This document shows, one piece after another, positions 47,795 through 55,304 of a stretch of 64,000 nucleotides of DNA (the first letter of the stretch is position 1; each line of letters begins with the position of its first letter). The position numbers were made by a program, and so were the translations under genes. Origin of the DNA: DATARH01 sp963746885 (GTDB lineage Bacteria; Pseudomonadota; Alphaproteobacteria; ATCC43930; CGMCC-115725); NCBI GenBank assembly GCA_963746885.1, contig CAVVDM010000003.1, forward strand, positions 1 to 64,000, given 5' to 3'. The notes beneath the pieces are model-generated. The model saw nothing but the letters and a program-made list of their open reading frames with translations. It did no database searches and had not been told where the DNA came from.

Positions 47795-48289
47795 TTAGCC
47801 TATTTGATCTGTAACCGATCGTCTACCGCGTGCCGCGGCCGGGGGTTCGGCCTGGCGGGTCTCGGTCTCTGCCGGCGGCGGTGCCCCGTCCGACGGCGTC
47901 TCGAGTGTCGGCGGTGGCGGCTCCGGCGGCGGCTGTTCCTCGCGGTCCGGCATCCCTTGCAGGACGCGATACACGGTGGCAACCGCAGTGGCGGCACGGA
48001 AGTCGGCCGCATAGTCCTCGCCGTACTCCACGAGGCCATCGAGGTTGGCGTAGACCGGGTCGCTGCGCCACAGCTTCTGCAACGCGGCGTTGCGCAGCGG
48101 TTCGGGCACCCCCGGCTGCATGAACGCGGTGAAGTCCGATTCGGCGGTCAGGGTCTCGATCGAGGGCAACTCGGTCGCCGGCAGCTCGGGCGCCGGCTCG
48201 CCCGGCACGTCGGCTTCCGGCGCTGTCGGCTGCCGCGACTGCTGCTTCAGCCGCGACCAGCGCGCGAGAAATCCGGGTGGGTCAGCCAT
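47795..48289 (-). CDS. DUF3306-family protein
   Basis: A 164-residue protein. ADPPGFLARWSRLKQQSR at the N terminus and DFTAFMQPGVPEPLRNAALQKLWRSDPVYANLDGL (in part) are the DUF3306 hallmarks. The rest is Pro/Glu-rich and probably disordered. The ATG at 48289 overlaps the DUF3305 gene by eight bases. This pair habitually accompanies formate dehydrogenase in Alpha- and Betaproteobacteria; role unknown. It is followed by 85 bases before torD. Confidence 0.8.
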   Translation of the reverse strand: MADPPGFLARWSRLKQQSRQPTAPEADVPGEPAPELPATELPSIETLTAESDFTAFMQPGVPEPLRNAALQKLWRSDPVYANLDGLVEYGEDYAADFRAATAVATVYRVLQGMPDREEQPPPEPPPPTLETPSDGAPPPAETETRQAEPPAAARGRRSVTDQIG

Positions 48290-48815
48290 CGTCATCCGCG
48301 TCGGTATCGGCCGGCGCCAACGGCGTGCGCCGGCGCTTCTTGAAGGCGATGTCGACGTGATAGGCGCGGACATAGGCGTGCAGCAAGGCCTCGACCGCTT
48401 CAGGCATCGGCACGCCCTCGGCCATCACGTCACCGCCGTCGAGGTAATCCTGGGTCTCGGTGGGGCAGACGGTGACGTGGAAGGGCTCGGGCCCGTCGTC
48501 GGGCATGCCACCCTCCGAGCGCCACAGCACATAAACCAGCGGCTGCTTCTGGGACAGGTTCAAGCGATAGTCGCTCGTCTCGCCGGCAAACAGCTCAAGC
48601 GCCAACGTGGCCACGTGAAACCAGGCCCAGCCGTCGCCCTCGCGCAGCAATTTCGGCTCGGCGAGCGGCGCGGCGCCCGGGATCACCGCGATCGGCCGCC
48701 AGCGCCATTCCTGCCACTTGTGCCCGATGCGGCGACGCTCAAACACGACCCCGAGCGGGATGCGTTCATATTCGGCCGGCCGCTGTACCGGATCGGCTGG
48801 CGACGGATCGGACAT
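48282..48815 (-). CDS. DUF3305-family protein
   Basis: A 177-residue protein upstream of and overlapping the DUF3306 gene. Typical residues are IPLGVVFERRRIGHKWQEWRW and then LELFAGETSDYRLNLSQKQP and VTVCPTETQDYLDGGD. The start is ambiguous among ATGs at 48815, 48827 and 48881; 48815 keeps the conserved part. The gene is divergent from the polyferredoxin gene (start 48999), so the 184-base interval likely holds divergent promoters. Confidence 0.8.
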   Translation of the reverse strand: MSDPSPADPVQRPAEYERIPLGVVFERRRIGHKWQEWRWRPIAVIPGAAPLAEPKLLREGDGWAWFHVATLALELFAGETSDYRLNLSQKQPLVYVLWRSEGGMPDDGPEPFHVTVCPTETQDYLDGGDVMAEGVPMPEAVEALLHAYVRAYHVDIAFKKRRRTPLAPADTDADDDG

Positions 48816-48998
48816 GGCGACGATCATACGGGCGATTTGCGGAAGTTCAATCGCCGTCCAGTCGCCCTGTGGTTGCGGCACTCCTCGCCAGCGCCTCTCG
48901 CCCGCGACGCGACGATCTCGATCGAGCCGCCGCGAAACCGTGTAGATTGCGGTGATCGCGGGCTACGGCGCCGCAATCGCCCGGCCACGGAACGACCC

Positions 48999-51035
48999 AT
49001 GGATATCGGCGGCAAGATCGTTTTGCTTTGCGACTGCGACGGCACCATGCCGATCGATGACGGCGCGATCGCCAAAGCTTGTGCCGTGACCGGGGCGGCC
49101 GGGGCAGCCGGGATCGGTCATCAGCTGTGCCGCGCCCAGTTCGCCCGCGTGATCGCGGCCGCGACACAAGACGAGCGGCCGTTGCTGATTGCCTGCACGC
49201 AGGAGACGCCGCTGTTCGGCGAAGGGTTGGCCGATCGCGGCATCGCCGTCGCCTTCACCAACATCCGCGAGCGCGCGCTGTGGTCGCAGGAAGCGGAAGC
49301 GGCGCTGCCGAAGGTCGCGGCACTGCTGGCCGAGGCGGCGCTCGATGTCCCGCCGGTGCCGGCGCTGACGCTGCGGTCGAGCGGGCTGTGCCTCGTCTAC
49401 GGCCATGACGAGACGGCGCTGGCGGCCGCGCTGCAGCTTGCCGACCGCCTCGACGTAACGCTGCTGCTGTCAAAGCCGGGCGACATCATGCCGCCGCGAA
49501 TTATGGCGGTGCCGGTCTACCGCGGCACGATTGCGGCGGCGACCGGCCATCTCGGCGCTTTTGCGATCACCGTCGACGATTACGCCCCGGTAATCCCGTC
49601 GTCGCGGGCCGCGCTCGCCTTCGAGCCGCCGCGCAATGGCGCCACGACGCATTGCGAGCTGATCCTCGATCTTTCCGGCGGCACGCCGCTGTTTGCCGGC
49701 AGCGAGCGCCGCGACGGCTATCTGCGCCCCGACCCCAAGAACCCGGCAGCGGTCCAGGCGGCGCTGTTCGCGCTGACCGGCCTCGTCGGCGAGTTCGAGA
49801 AGCCGCGCTATGTCGATTTCAAAAGCGAGCTGTGCGCCCATTCGCGCTCGCACCGGATCGGCTGCAACCGCTGCCTCGATTTGTGCCCGACTTCGGCGAT
49901 CACGTCGGCCGGCGACAGCGTCGCGATCGACCCGCACATTTGCGGCGGCTGCGGCATGTGTCACAGCGTGTGCCCGACCGGCGCCGCGTCCTATGCGATG
50001 CCCGCCATCGACTTCCTGGCGACGCGCCTGCGCACCCTGCTCGGGGCCTACGCTCGGGCAGGCGGCGAGCGTGCCGCGCTGCTGATCCACGACGCGCGCC
50101 ACGGCGACGCGGTGATCGACGCGATGGCGCGGGTCGGCCGGGGCCTGCCGGCGCGCGTCATCCCGTTCGCGGTCAACGAGGTGACGCAGATCGGCCTCGA
50201 CTTCCTGGCGCTTGCGTTCGCCTACGGCGCGGCCCAGATCGTCGTGCTGGCCGATCCGCGAAGAGAGGACGAGCTTGTCGGCCTCGCCGGTCAGGTCGCC
50301 CTCGCCGAGGCGATCCTGGAAGGGCTCGGCTATGGCTCCGGGCGGCTTCATGTGCTGGTCGAGACCGACCCCGATGGCATCGAGCAGGCGCTCTATGGCC
50401 TGCCGTCGGTGGCGCCGATGACCGGCGGCGGGTTTCTGCCGCTCGGCGACAAGCGCGGGTTGATGCGGCTGGCGCTGGCGCACTTGCATGACGGCGCGCC
50501 GGAACGGCGCGATGTGCTGCCGCTACTGCCGAACTCGCCGTTCGGCGCCGTGGCGATCCGGGCGGAGGGCTGCACGCTGTGCCTCGCCTGCGTCGGCGCC
50601 TGTCCGACCGGGGCGCTGATCGACAACCCCGACACCCCGCAGCTGCGCTTTGTCGAGGATGCCTGCGTGCAATGCGGCCTGTGCACGGCGACCTGCCCGG
50701 AAAAAGTCGTCAACCTCGTGCCGCGGCTCAACTTTACGTCCGATGCCCACGAACCCGTCGTGCTCAAGGAAGAGCCGCCCTTCGCCTGCGTCAATTGCGG
50801 CAAGCCGTTCGGCACCAAAAGCTCGATCGAGCGCATCCTCGCGCAACTCGCCGGCAGGCACTCGATGTTCATGGACGCCGCGCGCGTCCGCCTCATACAG
50901 ATGTGCGAGGATTGCCGCGTCGTGGTCCAGATCCGCGACCGCGCCGCCGACCCATTCGCCGGGCCGGCCCGGCCGCGGCCGCGGACCACCGAAGATTATC
51001 TGCACGAGCGCGACGAGCGCGAACCGGACGAATAG
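48999..51035 (+). CDS. Large 4Fe-4S polyferredoxin of the formate dehydrogenase locus
   Basis: A 678-residue soluble iron-sulfur protein. N terminus MDIGGKIVLLCDCDGTMPID, with further Cys in ACTQETPLF. Two ferredoxin pairs: CNRCLDLCPTSAI with CGGCGMCHSVCPTGA (near 290-330) and CTLCLACVGACPTGA with CVQCGLCTATCPEK (near 525-570). A later CVNCGKPFG and CEDCR near 600-640 may add a metal site. It resembles proteins placed next to formate dehydrogenases in Alphaproteobacteria. An electron-transfer or cofactor-delivery role is inferred. It is the only plus-strand gene of the cluster; an upstream open frame extension is not conserved. Confidence 0.78.
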   Translation: MDIGGKIVLLCDCDGTMPIDDGAIAKACAVTGAAGAAGIGHQLCRAQFARVIAAATQDERPLLIACTQETPLFGEGLADRGIAVAFTNIRERALWSQEAEAALPKVAALLAEAALDVPPVPALTLRSSGLCLVYGHDETALAAALQLADRLDVTLLLSKPGDIMPPRIMAVPVYRGTIAAATGHLGAFAITVDDYAPVIPSSRAALAFEPPRNGATTHCELILDLSGGTPLFAGSERRDGYLRPDPKNPAAVQAALFALTGLVGEFEKPRYVDFKSELCAHSRSHRIGCNRCLDLCPTSAITSAGDSVAIDPHICGGCGMCHSVCPTGAASYAMPAIDFLATRLRTLLGAYARAGGERAALLIHDARHGDAVIDAMARVGRGLPARVIPFAVNEVTQIGLDFLALAFAYGAAQIVVLADPRREDELVGLAGQVALAEAILEGLGYGSGRLHVLVETDPDGIEQALYGLPSVAPMTGGGFLPLGDKRGLMRLALAHLHDGAPERRDVLPLLPNSPFGAVAIRAEGCTLCLACVGACPTGALIDNPDTPQLRFVEDACVQCGLCTATCPEKVVNLVPRLNFTSDAHEPVVLKEEPPFACVNCGKPFGTKSSIERILAQLAGRHSMFMDAARVRLIQMCEDCRVVVQIRDRAADPFAGPARPRPRTTEDYLHERDEREPDE

Positions 51036-51038
51036 CGC

Positions 51039-51317
51039 TCAGCGCCCCGGCGGACCCGAGACGGCGTTAGGCTGGGCCGCACAGGATTGCGCGACCCGGG
51101 CGAGGAACCGGGCGGCAACATCGGCCGGCAATGCCCCCTTGTCGCGCGCGGCCTCGATCGTGGCGGTGTGCTGCCTGACGCAGGCGGCGATCGCCGGGGC
51201 GACCCGATTGTCGACATAGACCAGCCAGCCGATGCCGGCCAGCGCCGCCAGCGCAATCGCCGCCGCGATTACCCGCGCCGCCGGCCGGTCGAGAGGGGAC
51301 TGTGTGACGCCGACCAT
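51039..51317 (-). CDS. Small membrane-anchored hypothetical protein
   Basis: A 92-residue protein with one N-terminal membrane helix (residues 16-33, AAAIALAALAGIGWLVYV) and a helical C-terminal domain with two cysteines (ACVRQH and AQSCAAQ). Convergent with the polyferredoxin gene, whose stop is 3 bases away. In operon with the DUF6352-type gene, 10 bases downstream of it. No family recognised. Confidence 0.6.
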   Translation of the reverse strand: MVGVTQSPLDRPAARVIAAAIALAALAGIGWLVYVDNRVAPAIAACVRQHTATIEAARDKGALPADVAARFLARVAQSCAAQPNAVSGPPGR

Positions 51318-51327
51318 TCCCGCGCCC

Positions 51328-52356
51328 TCAGACCTCCCGCGCCAGCGGCAGGTTGACCAGCAGGTTGTGGGGCTTCAAGCGGAGCCGGCTGCCGCCATCC
51401 ATCGCCAGGCCGAGATAGACCGGCTTGCCGGCGAGGTCGGCGCGCATGTCGCCGGGCTCGACGAAACTCGCGCGGAACAGCGAGATCAGCCGTTGCAGCC
51501 GCGTCTCCTCGACGCTGTCGCCCTGATAGAGCGCGTTGAGGATGGAGGAGGATTCGGCGTCGAGCCCGACATGCCACGACCAATGCGCATCGCGGATCTG
51601 GCGCACCGGCTCGATCCGCAACGCAATGCCGAGGAAATGCCCGACCCAGCGCTCGAGCACGCGGCAGAGCGCGTCAAGCCCCGGCCGCGCGAACGACAGG
51701 TCGAGCACGGTGTCGAAGCGATCGCTGCGCGCCCAGTAGAGAGCCGCGTTGTCGGCCGACAGCACGTCGAGCTCGACCTGCGCGACGGGCGTGTCGCTGC
51801 CGATCAGCAGGCGGCCGAGGGATCCGAACCCGCCGGTCTGCGCCGCAATCTCGACCGTCTCCTCGTCGGCCAGCATGACCGCGCCGTCGGCGATCGACAC
51901 CTTCTGGCTGCGAAACAGGAGTTCGGCCGCGCGCAGCACGATCGCGTCATCGCAGTCGGACAGGACGTTGCGCAAGACCGCGTGCGTCAGATGGTCCATC
52001 AGCAGCACCGGGATCGCGGCCGAACCCGATTTGACCAGCCCGAGATAGGTGCTTTCGAGCGTGCCGCCCGCGACCAGCCGGTCGCGGAAATCGAGGAACA
52101 CGCGGTAATTGTCGCGGGCGTCCGGGTCGCCGAGCGCAGCCAACTCGCCCTCTCCCACCATGGCAAACGGTTCGGCGCCCAGCTTTGCGTGCAAGGCCCG
52201 CTCAACTTCATCCAACTCCGCGACCGGCTGCATCTCCGGCCGCGTCAGATAGGCTTTGAGGAAATCGCCGGTGATTTCGAGATGGCCTGCCGCGTTCCGC
52301 AGCAGCAGGCGATACCCTGAGCTGAGCCAGAAATCGGGCAGCCCCGCTTCGGGCAT
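51328..52356 (-). CDS. DUF6352-type protein of formate dehydrogenase loci
   Basis: A 342-residue soluble protein starting MPEAGLPDFWLSSGYRLLLR. Conserved landmarks are EVERALHAKLG, LLMDHLTHAVLRNVLSDCDD, and VLDLSFARPGLDALCRVLERW. To my knowledge it is the DUF6352 family seen next to formate dehydrogenase accessory genes. No catalytic motif is evident. The ATG lies one base after the stop of the biotin/lipoate-ligase-like gene, so the two are translationally coupled. Confidence 0.65.
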   Translation of the reverse strand: MPEAGLPDFWLSSGYRLLLRNAAGHLEITGDFLKAYLTRPEMQPVAELDEVERALHAKLGAEPFAMVGEGELAALGDPDARDNYRVFLDFRDRLVAGGTLESTYLGLVKSGSAAIPVLLMDHLTHAVLRNVLSDCDDAIVLRAAELLFRSQKVSIADGAVMLADEETVEIAAQTGGFGSLGRLLIGSDTPVAQVELDVLSADNAALYWARSDRFDTVLDLSFARPGLDALCRVLERWVGHFLGIALRIEPVRQIRDAHWSWHVGLDAESSSILNALYQGDSVEETRLQRLISLFRASFVEPGDMRADLAGKPVYLGLAMDGGSRLRLKPHNLLVNLPLAREV

Positions 52357-52357
52357 A

Positions 52358-53083
52358 TCAGTCACCGGCAACCTCGCTGGCAAGCGCCGCATCGAGCCAC
52401 AGCAGGCGCTCGTGCCCGTCTTGCCGGACGCGCAGATTGCCGGCCGCGTCGAGCCCGACCGGCGTGCCCTGCCCGCCCCCGGGCAACGCGACCGCCGGAT
52501 CGGCCGCGAAGCCGAAGGCGCGCCGCGTCCATTCCGCAGCAATCGGCGCCAACCCCTCCGCCTCCCAGCGGCCGAGCCGCAAGAGGAGATGGCGGCTGAA
52601 CCCCTCGATCTGGGCGGCAACCGAGAACTCGTCGAAGCCCTCCTCGGCGATGCTGGTGCGATACGGCTCCCGCCCGGGGTCTCCACCGCCAGCGACGAGC
52701 GCCAAGTCGCAGCCGAGCACCGCCCAGGCCGGGACGGCGGCGGCAGCGCTCGGCGCGCAATCGAGCAAGACCCGTCCGGCCAGCCCGCCGTCGATGACGA
52801 TCCCGCCCGGCCAGCGAAAGGCGATCGGCGCGGGCGGCGGCGCAAACGTTCCGAGCGCGTCGGCGAAGGCCAAACTCGCGATATAAATTACCGTCAATGT
52901 GTCGCATCGCGGGCGATCCGGTTGCAATACCAGCGCGCAATCGAGCCGGTCGACGCGGTCGGACCAGAACAGGGTGCCCTCCTCGATGCCGGCGGCCGCG
53001 GCGGCGCGCGCGGCGTCGATCGCGGATCGCCCGGGAGCGAGGCGCACGGCGCGGTAGAGCGGAGGCAGCAACAAGTCGGTCAT
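52358..53083 (-). CDS. Biotin/lipoate protein ligase-like protein
   Basis: A 241-residue protein with the BPL/LplA fold: GRSAIDAARAAAAAGIEEGTLFWSDRVDRLDCALVL near the N terminus (in part), then AFRWPGGIVIDGG, resembling the KWPNDI/GG region of biotin ligases but with the key Lys replaced by Arg and Asn-Asp lost. So ligase activity is doubtful. C-terminal WTRRAFGF and a small SH3-like end. Coupled to the DUF6352 gene and found in formate dehydrogenase clusters; perhaps a binding or scaffold protein. Confidence 0.65.
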   Translation of the reverse strand: MTDLLLPPLYRAVRLAPGRSAIDAARAAAAAGIEEGTLFWSDRVDRLDCALVLQPDRPRCDTLTVIYIASLAFADALGTFAPPPAPIAFRWPGGIVIDGGLAGRVLLDCAPSAAAAVPAWAVLGCDLALVAGGGDPGREPYRTSIAEEGFDEFSVAAQIEGFSRHLLLRLGRWEAEGLAPIAAEWTRRAFGFAADPAVALPGGGQGTPVGLDAAGNLRVRQDGHERLLWLDAALASEVAGD

Positions 53084-53195
53084 GCCGGCATCATTTTAAG
53101 CGCTTGTCGCCCGCGTGAGGAAATCGCGCCGCTGGACCGCAAGGGGCGTGCGCCATAGCCTTTGCGCCAGCCAACTCATCGGCGGGAGGAAGATC

Positions 53196-54053
53196 ATGGC
53201 GCAGGCGGCACGGTTTCGCGAATTGATGCGGCGCAACGGCATGGTGGTGGCGCCCGGCGCCTATGATTGCATCACCGCGCGGCTGATCGAGCGCGCCGGG
53301 TTCGATGCGGTCTACATGACCGGCGCCGGCACCGCAGCGACGCTCGGCTATCCCGATTTCGGCCTGGTGACGATGTCCGAGATGGTGGCCAATGCCGGGC
53401 GCATCGCGACCGCGGTCGGGCTCCCGGTCATCGCCGACGCGGACACCGGCTACGGCAACGAATTGAACGTCGTGCGCACGGTGCGCGAATACGAATTGGC
53501 CGGGGTCGCCGGCATCCATATCGAGGACCAGGGCTTTCCGAAGAAATGCGGGCACCTTGAGGACAAGGAGATCGTGCCGCGCGAGGACTGGCTGGCCAAG
53601 ATCCGCGCCGCCGCGCAATCGCGCCGCAGCCCGGACTTCACGATCATCGCACGCACCGATTCGCGCGCCGTCGCCGGGTTCGACGAGGCCGTCGCGCGCG
53701 CCAACGACGCGATCGCAGCGGGCGCCGACATGGCCTTTGTCGAGGCGCCGCAGACCCTGGAGGAGGTCGCCGCGGTGCCGCGCCTCGTCAAGGGACCGTG
53801 TCTGCTCAACGTCGTGCGCGGCGGCAAGACGCCGGACCTCGACCTCGGCGAGGCCGAGCGCATGGGCTACAAGCTGGCGATCGTGCCGGGCCTGTTGATC
53901 AAGAACGTCGTCGGCATCTGCGAAAAGATGCTGGCCGAGCTGGCCGCGACCCGCCGCCATCCGGCGCCGGTGCGCGAGATGACCGTGCGCGAGACCTTCC
54001 AGCTATGGGGCGCCGACGAGTGGGACGCGCTACGCACAAGGTTCCGCAGCTAG
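53196..54053 (+). CDS. Isocitrate lyase/PEP mutase superfamily enzyme
   Basis: A 285-residue TIM-barrel lyase. GGGAGGA precedes the ATG at 53196. Landmarks: PGAYDCITARLIERAGFDAVYMTGAG, VIADADTGYGN (metal Asp), IHIEDQGFPKKCGHLEDKE with the catalytic Lys-Lys-Cys-Gly-His loop, and IIARTDSRAVAGFDEA. The KKCGH loop fits methylisocitrate lyase or oxaloacetate decarboxylase/2,3-dimethylmalate lyase branches. Substrate not certain. Its 3' end overlaps the convergent hydrolase gene by four bases. Confidence 0.85.
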   Translation: MAQAARFRELMRRNGMVVAPGAYDCITARLIERAGFDAVYMTGAGTAATLGYPDFGLVTMSEMVANAGRIATAVGLPVIADADTGYGNELNVVRTVREYELAGVAGIHIEDQGFPKKCGHLEDKEIVPREDWLAKIRAAAQSRRSPDFTIIARTDSRAVAGFDEAVARANDAIAAGADMAFVEAPQTLEEVAAVPRLVKGPCLLNVVRGGKTPDLDLGEAERMGYKLAIVPGLLIKNVVGICEKMLAELAATRRHPAPVREMTVRETFQLWGADEWDALRTRFRS

Positions 54054-54910
54054 GGCGCGGTCCCCGGCGGCGCGGTCCATCGGGCGAGCGCGGCGAGCGC
54101 CTTGTCGCGCGCCGCGCCGAACCAGACTTCGGCATGGGCGGCGCCGGCGACCTCGATCATCGTCTTGGGCTGATGCGCGGCGGCGTAGAGGCGGCGCGCC
54201 TCGGCGATCGGGATGGCCTGGTCGGCGGTGCCGTGCAGGATCATCACCGGCACGTGGAGCTTGCCGATCAGCGCCTCGGTATCAAGCGGATCGGCCATCA
54301 GGAGCCGGTAGGGCAAGGGCGGCCCGCGCATCTCGAACAGCCGCCGCACCGAGGCGTAGGGCGAATTGAGCAATACGCCGGCGACCGGCCGGTCGAGTGC
54401 GAGGCCGACCGCGATGCCGGTGCCGAGGCTCTCGCCGAGAGCCGCGATCTTCGCCCGCGGCGCCGCGCGACGAACGAAGTCGAACGCGGCGCGCGCATCC
54501 GCCCGCAGCCCCTTCTCGCTCGGGGTGCCGGTCGAGGCGCCGTTGCCGCGATAGTCGATGCCGATGATGCCGAAGCCGTGTGCCGCAAGGTCGCCGAACA
54601 GCCCGGCATAATCGGACAAGACGACGCCCTTGCCGGTCAGCAGCACGATCGCGCCGTGGCTCGGCTCGGGCGGCTTCCACCAGCCGTATAGCTGCTCGCC
54701 GTCCGCGGTGGCGACCGTGACCTCCGTGACCCCGCGGAGCCCCGCCGCCTGCGGCGCGATGCTGGCGCGGGTCATCGGCCGGAACACGAAAGCGGGCTCG
54801 TGCGCGGCAAACCACAGGCACAGCCCGCCATAGGCGATCCCGGCGAGCAGGAGGAGCGCCAGCAGCGGGATTGCAGCGCGCGACGCGACGCGCCGTCCGC
54901 CGGGCCTCAC
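54050..54910 (-). CDS. Membrane-anchored alpha/beta hydrolase
   Basis: A 286-residue protein with an N-terminal membrane helix (residues 12-34) and an alpha/beta-hydrolase domain of the YfhR/ABHD13 sort. Nucleophile Ser in AALGESLGTGIA near 160, Asp in ILHGTADQAIP near 228, His in AGAAHAEVW near 258. Oxyanion region GIDYRGNGASTGTPSEKG. Likely faces the periplasm. Starts four bases after the stop of the DUF952 gene on the same strand. Confidence 0.82.
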   Translation of the reverse strand: MRPGGRRVASRAAIPLLALLLLAGIAYGGLCLWFAAHEPAFVFRPMTRASIAPQAAGLRGVTEVTVATADGEQLYGWWKPPEPSHGAIVLLTGKGVVLSDYAGLFGDLAAHGFGIIGIDYRGNGASTGTPSEKGLRADARAAFDFVRRAAPRAKIAALGESLGTGIAVGLALDRPVAGVLLNSPYASVRRLFEMRGPPLPYRLLMADPLDTEALIGKLHVPVMILHGTADQAIPIAEARRLYAAAHQPKTMIEVAGAAHAEVWFGAARDKALAALARWTAPPGTAP

Positions 54911-54914
54911 CGGC

Positions 54915-55262
54915 TCAAGGGCTCAAGGGCGGGAACACATGCTCGCCGTCGGGGCCGAGCGGCAACGGTGTGACGCTCGCCGCCTCGCCCGGGAGAAGCG
55001 GGCCGTAGAGGTGCGGAAACAGCGCGCCGCCGCGCGAGGGCTCCCAGCGCAGCCGTGCGCCGAGTCGCGCCGCCTCGACCGCGACGAGGACGAGCCCCTG
55101 CTGCCCGGCACGGTGCCGCCGCGCACTCTCGGCGATCTGCCCGGCGGTCGAAAAATGCAGGAAGCCGTCGCGCCGGTCGTCGTCGCTGCCGATGTAGCGG
55201 CCGGCCGCGACCGCCGCCGCCCATGTTTCGGCCGGACACATGTGATAGATCATCTCGGTCAT
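54915..55262 (-). CDS. DUF952-family protein
   Basis: A 115-residue protein starting MTEMIYHMCPAETW. The HFSTAGQIAESARRH segment near residue 37 and PHLYGPL near 83 are the DUF952 hallmarks, a fold related to ADP-ribosyl-transfer enzymes. Activity unknown. It diverges from the helicase gene, whose start lies about 40 bases away. Confidence 0.83.
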   Translation of the reverse strand: MTEMIYHMCPAETWAAAVAAGRYIGSDDDRRDGFLHFSTAGQIAESARRHRAGQQGLVLVAVEAARLGARLRWEPSRGGALFPHLYGPLLPGEAASVTPLPLGPDGEHVFPPLSP

Positions 55263-55304
55263 GCGAGGAGGCTACCGCAACCGGGGCGGCAGGCGAAGGC
55301 GGGC

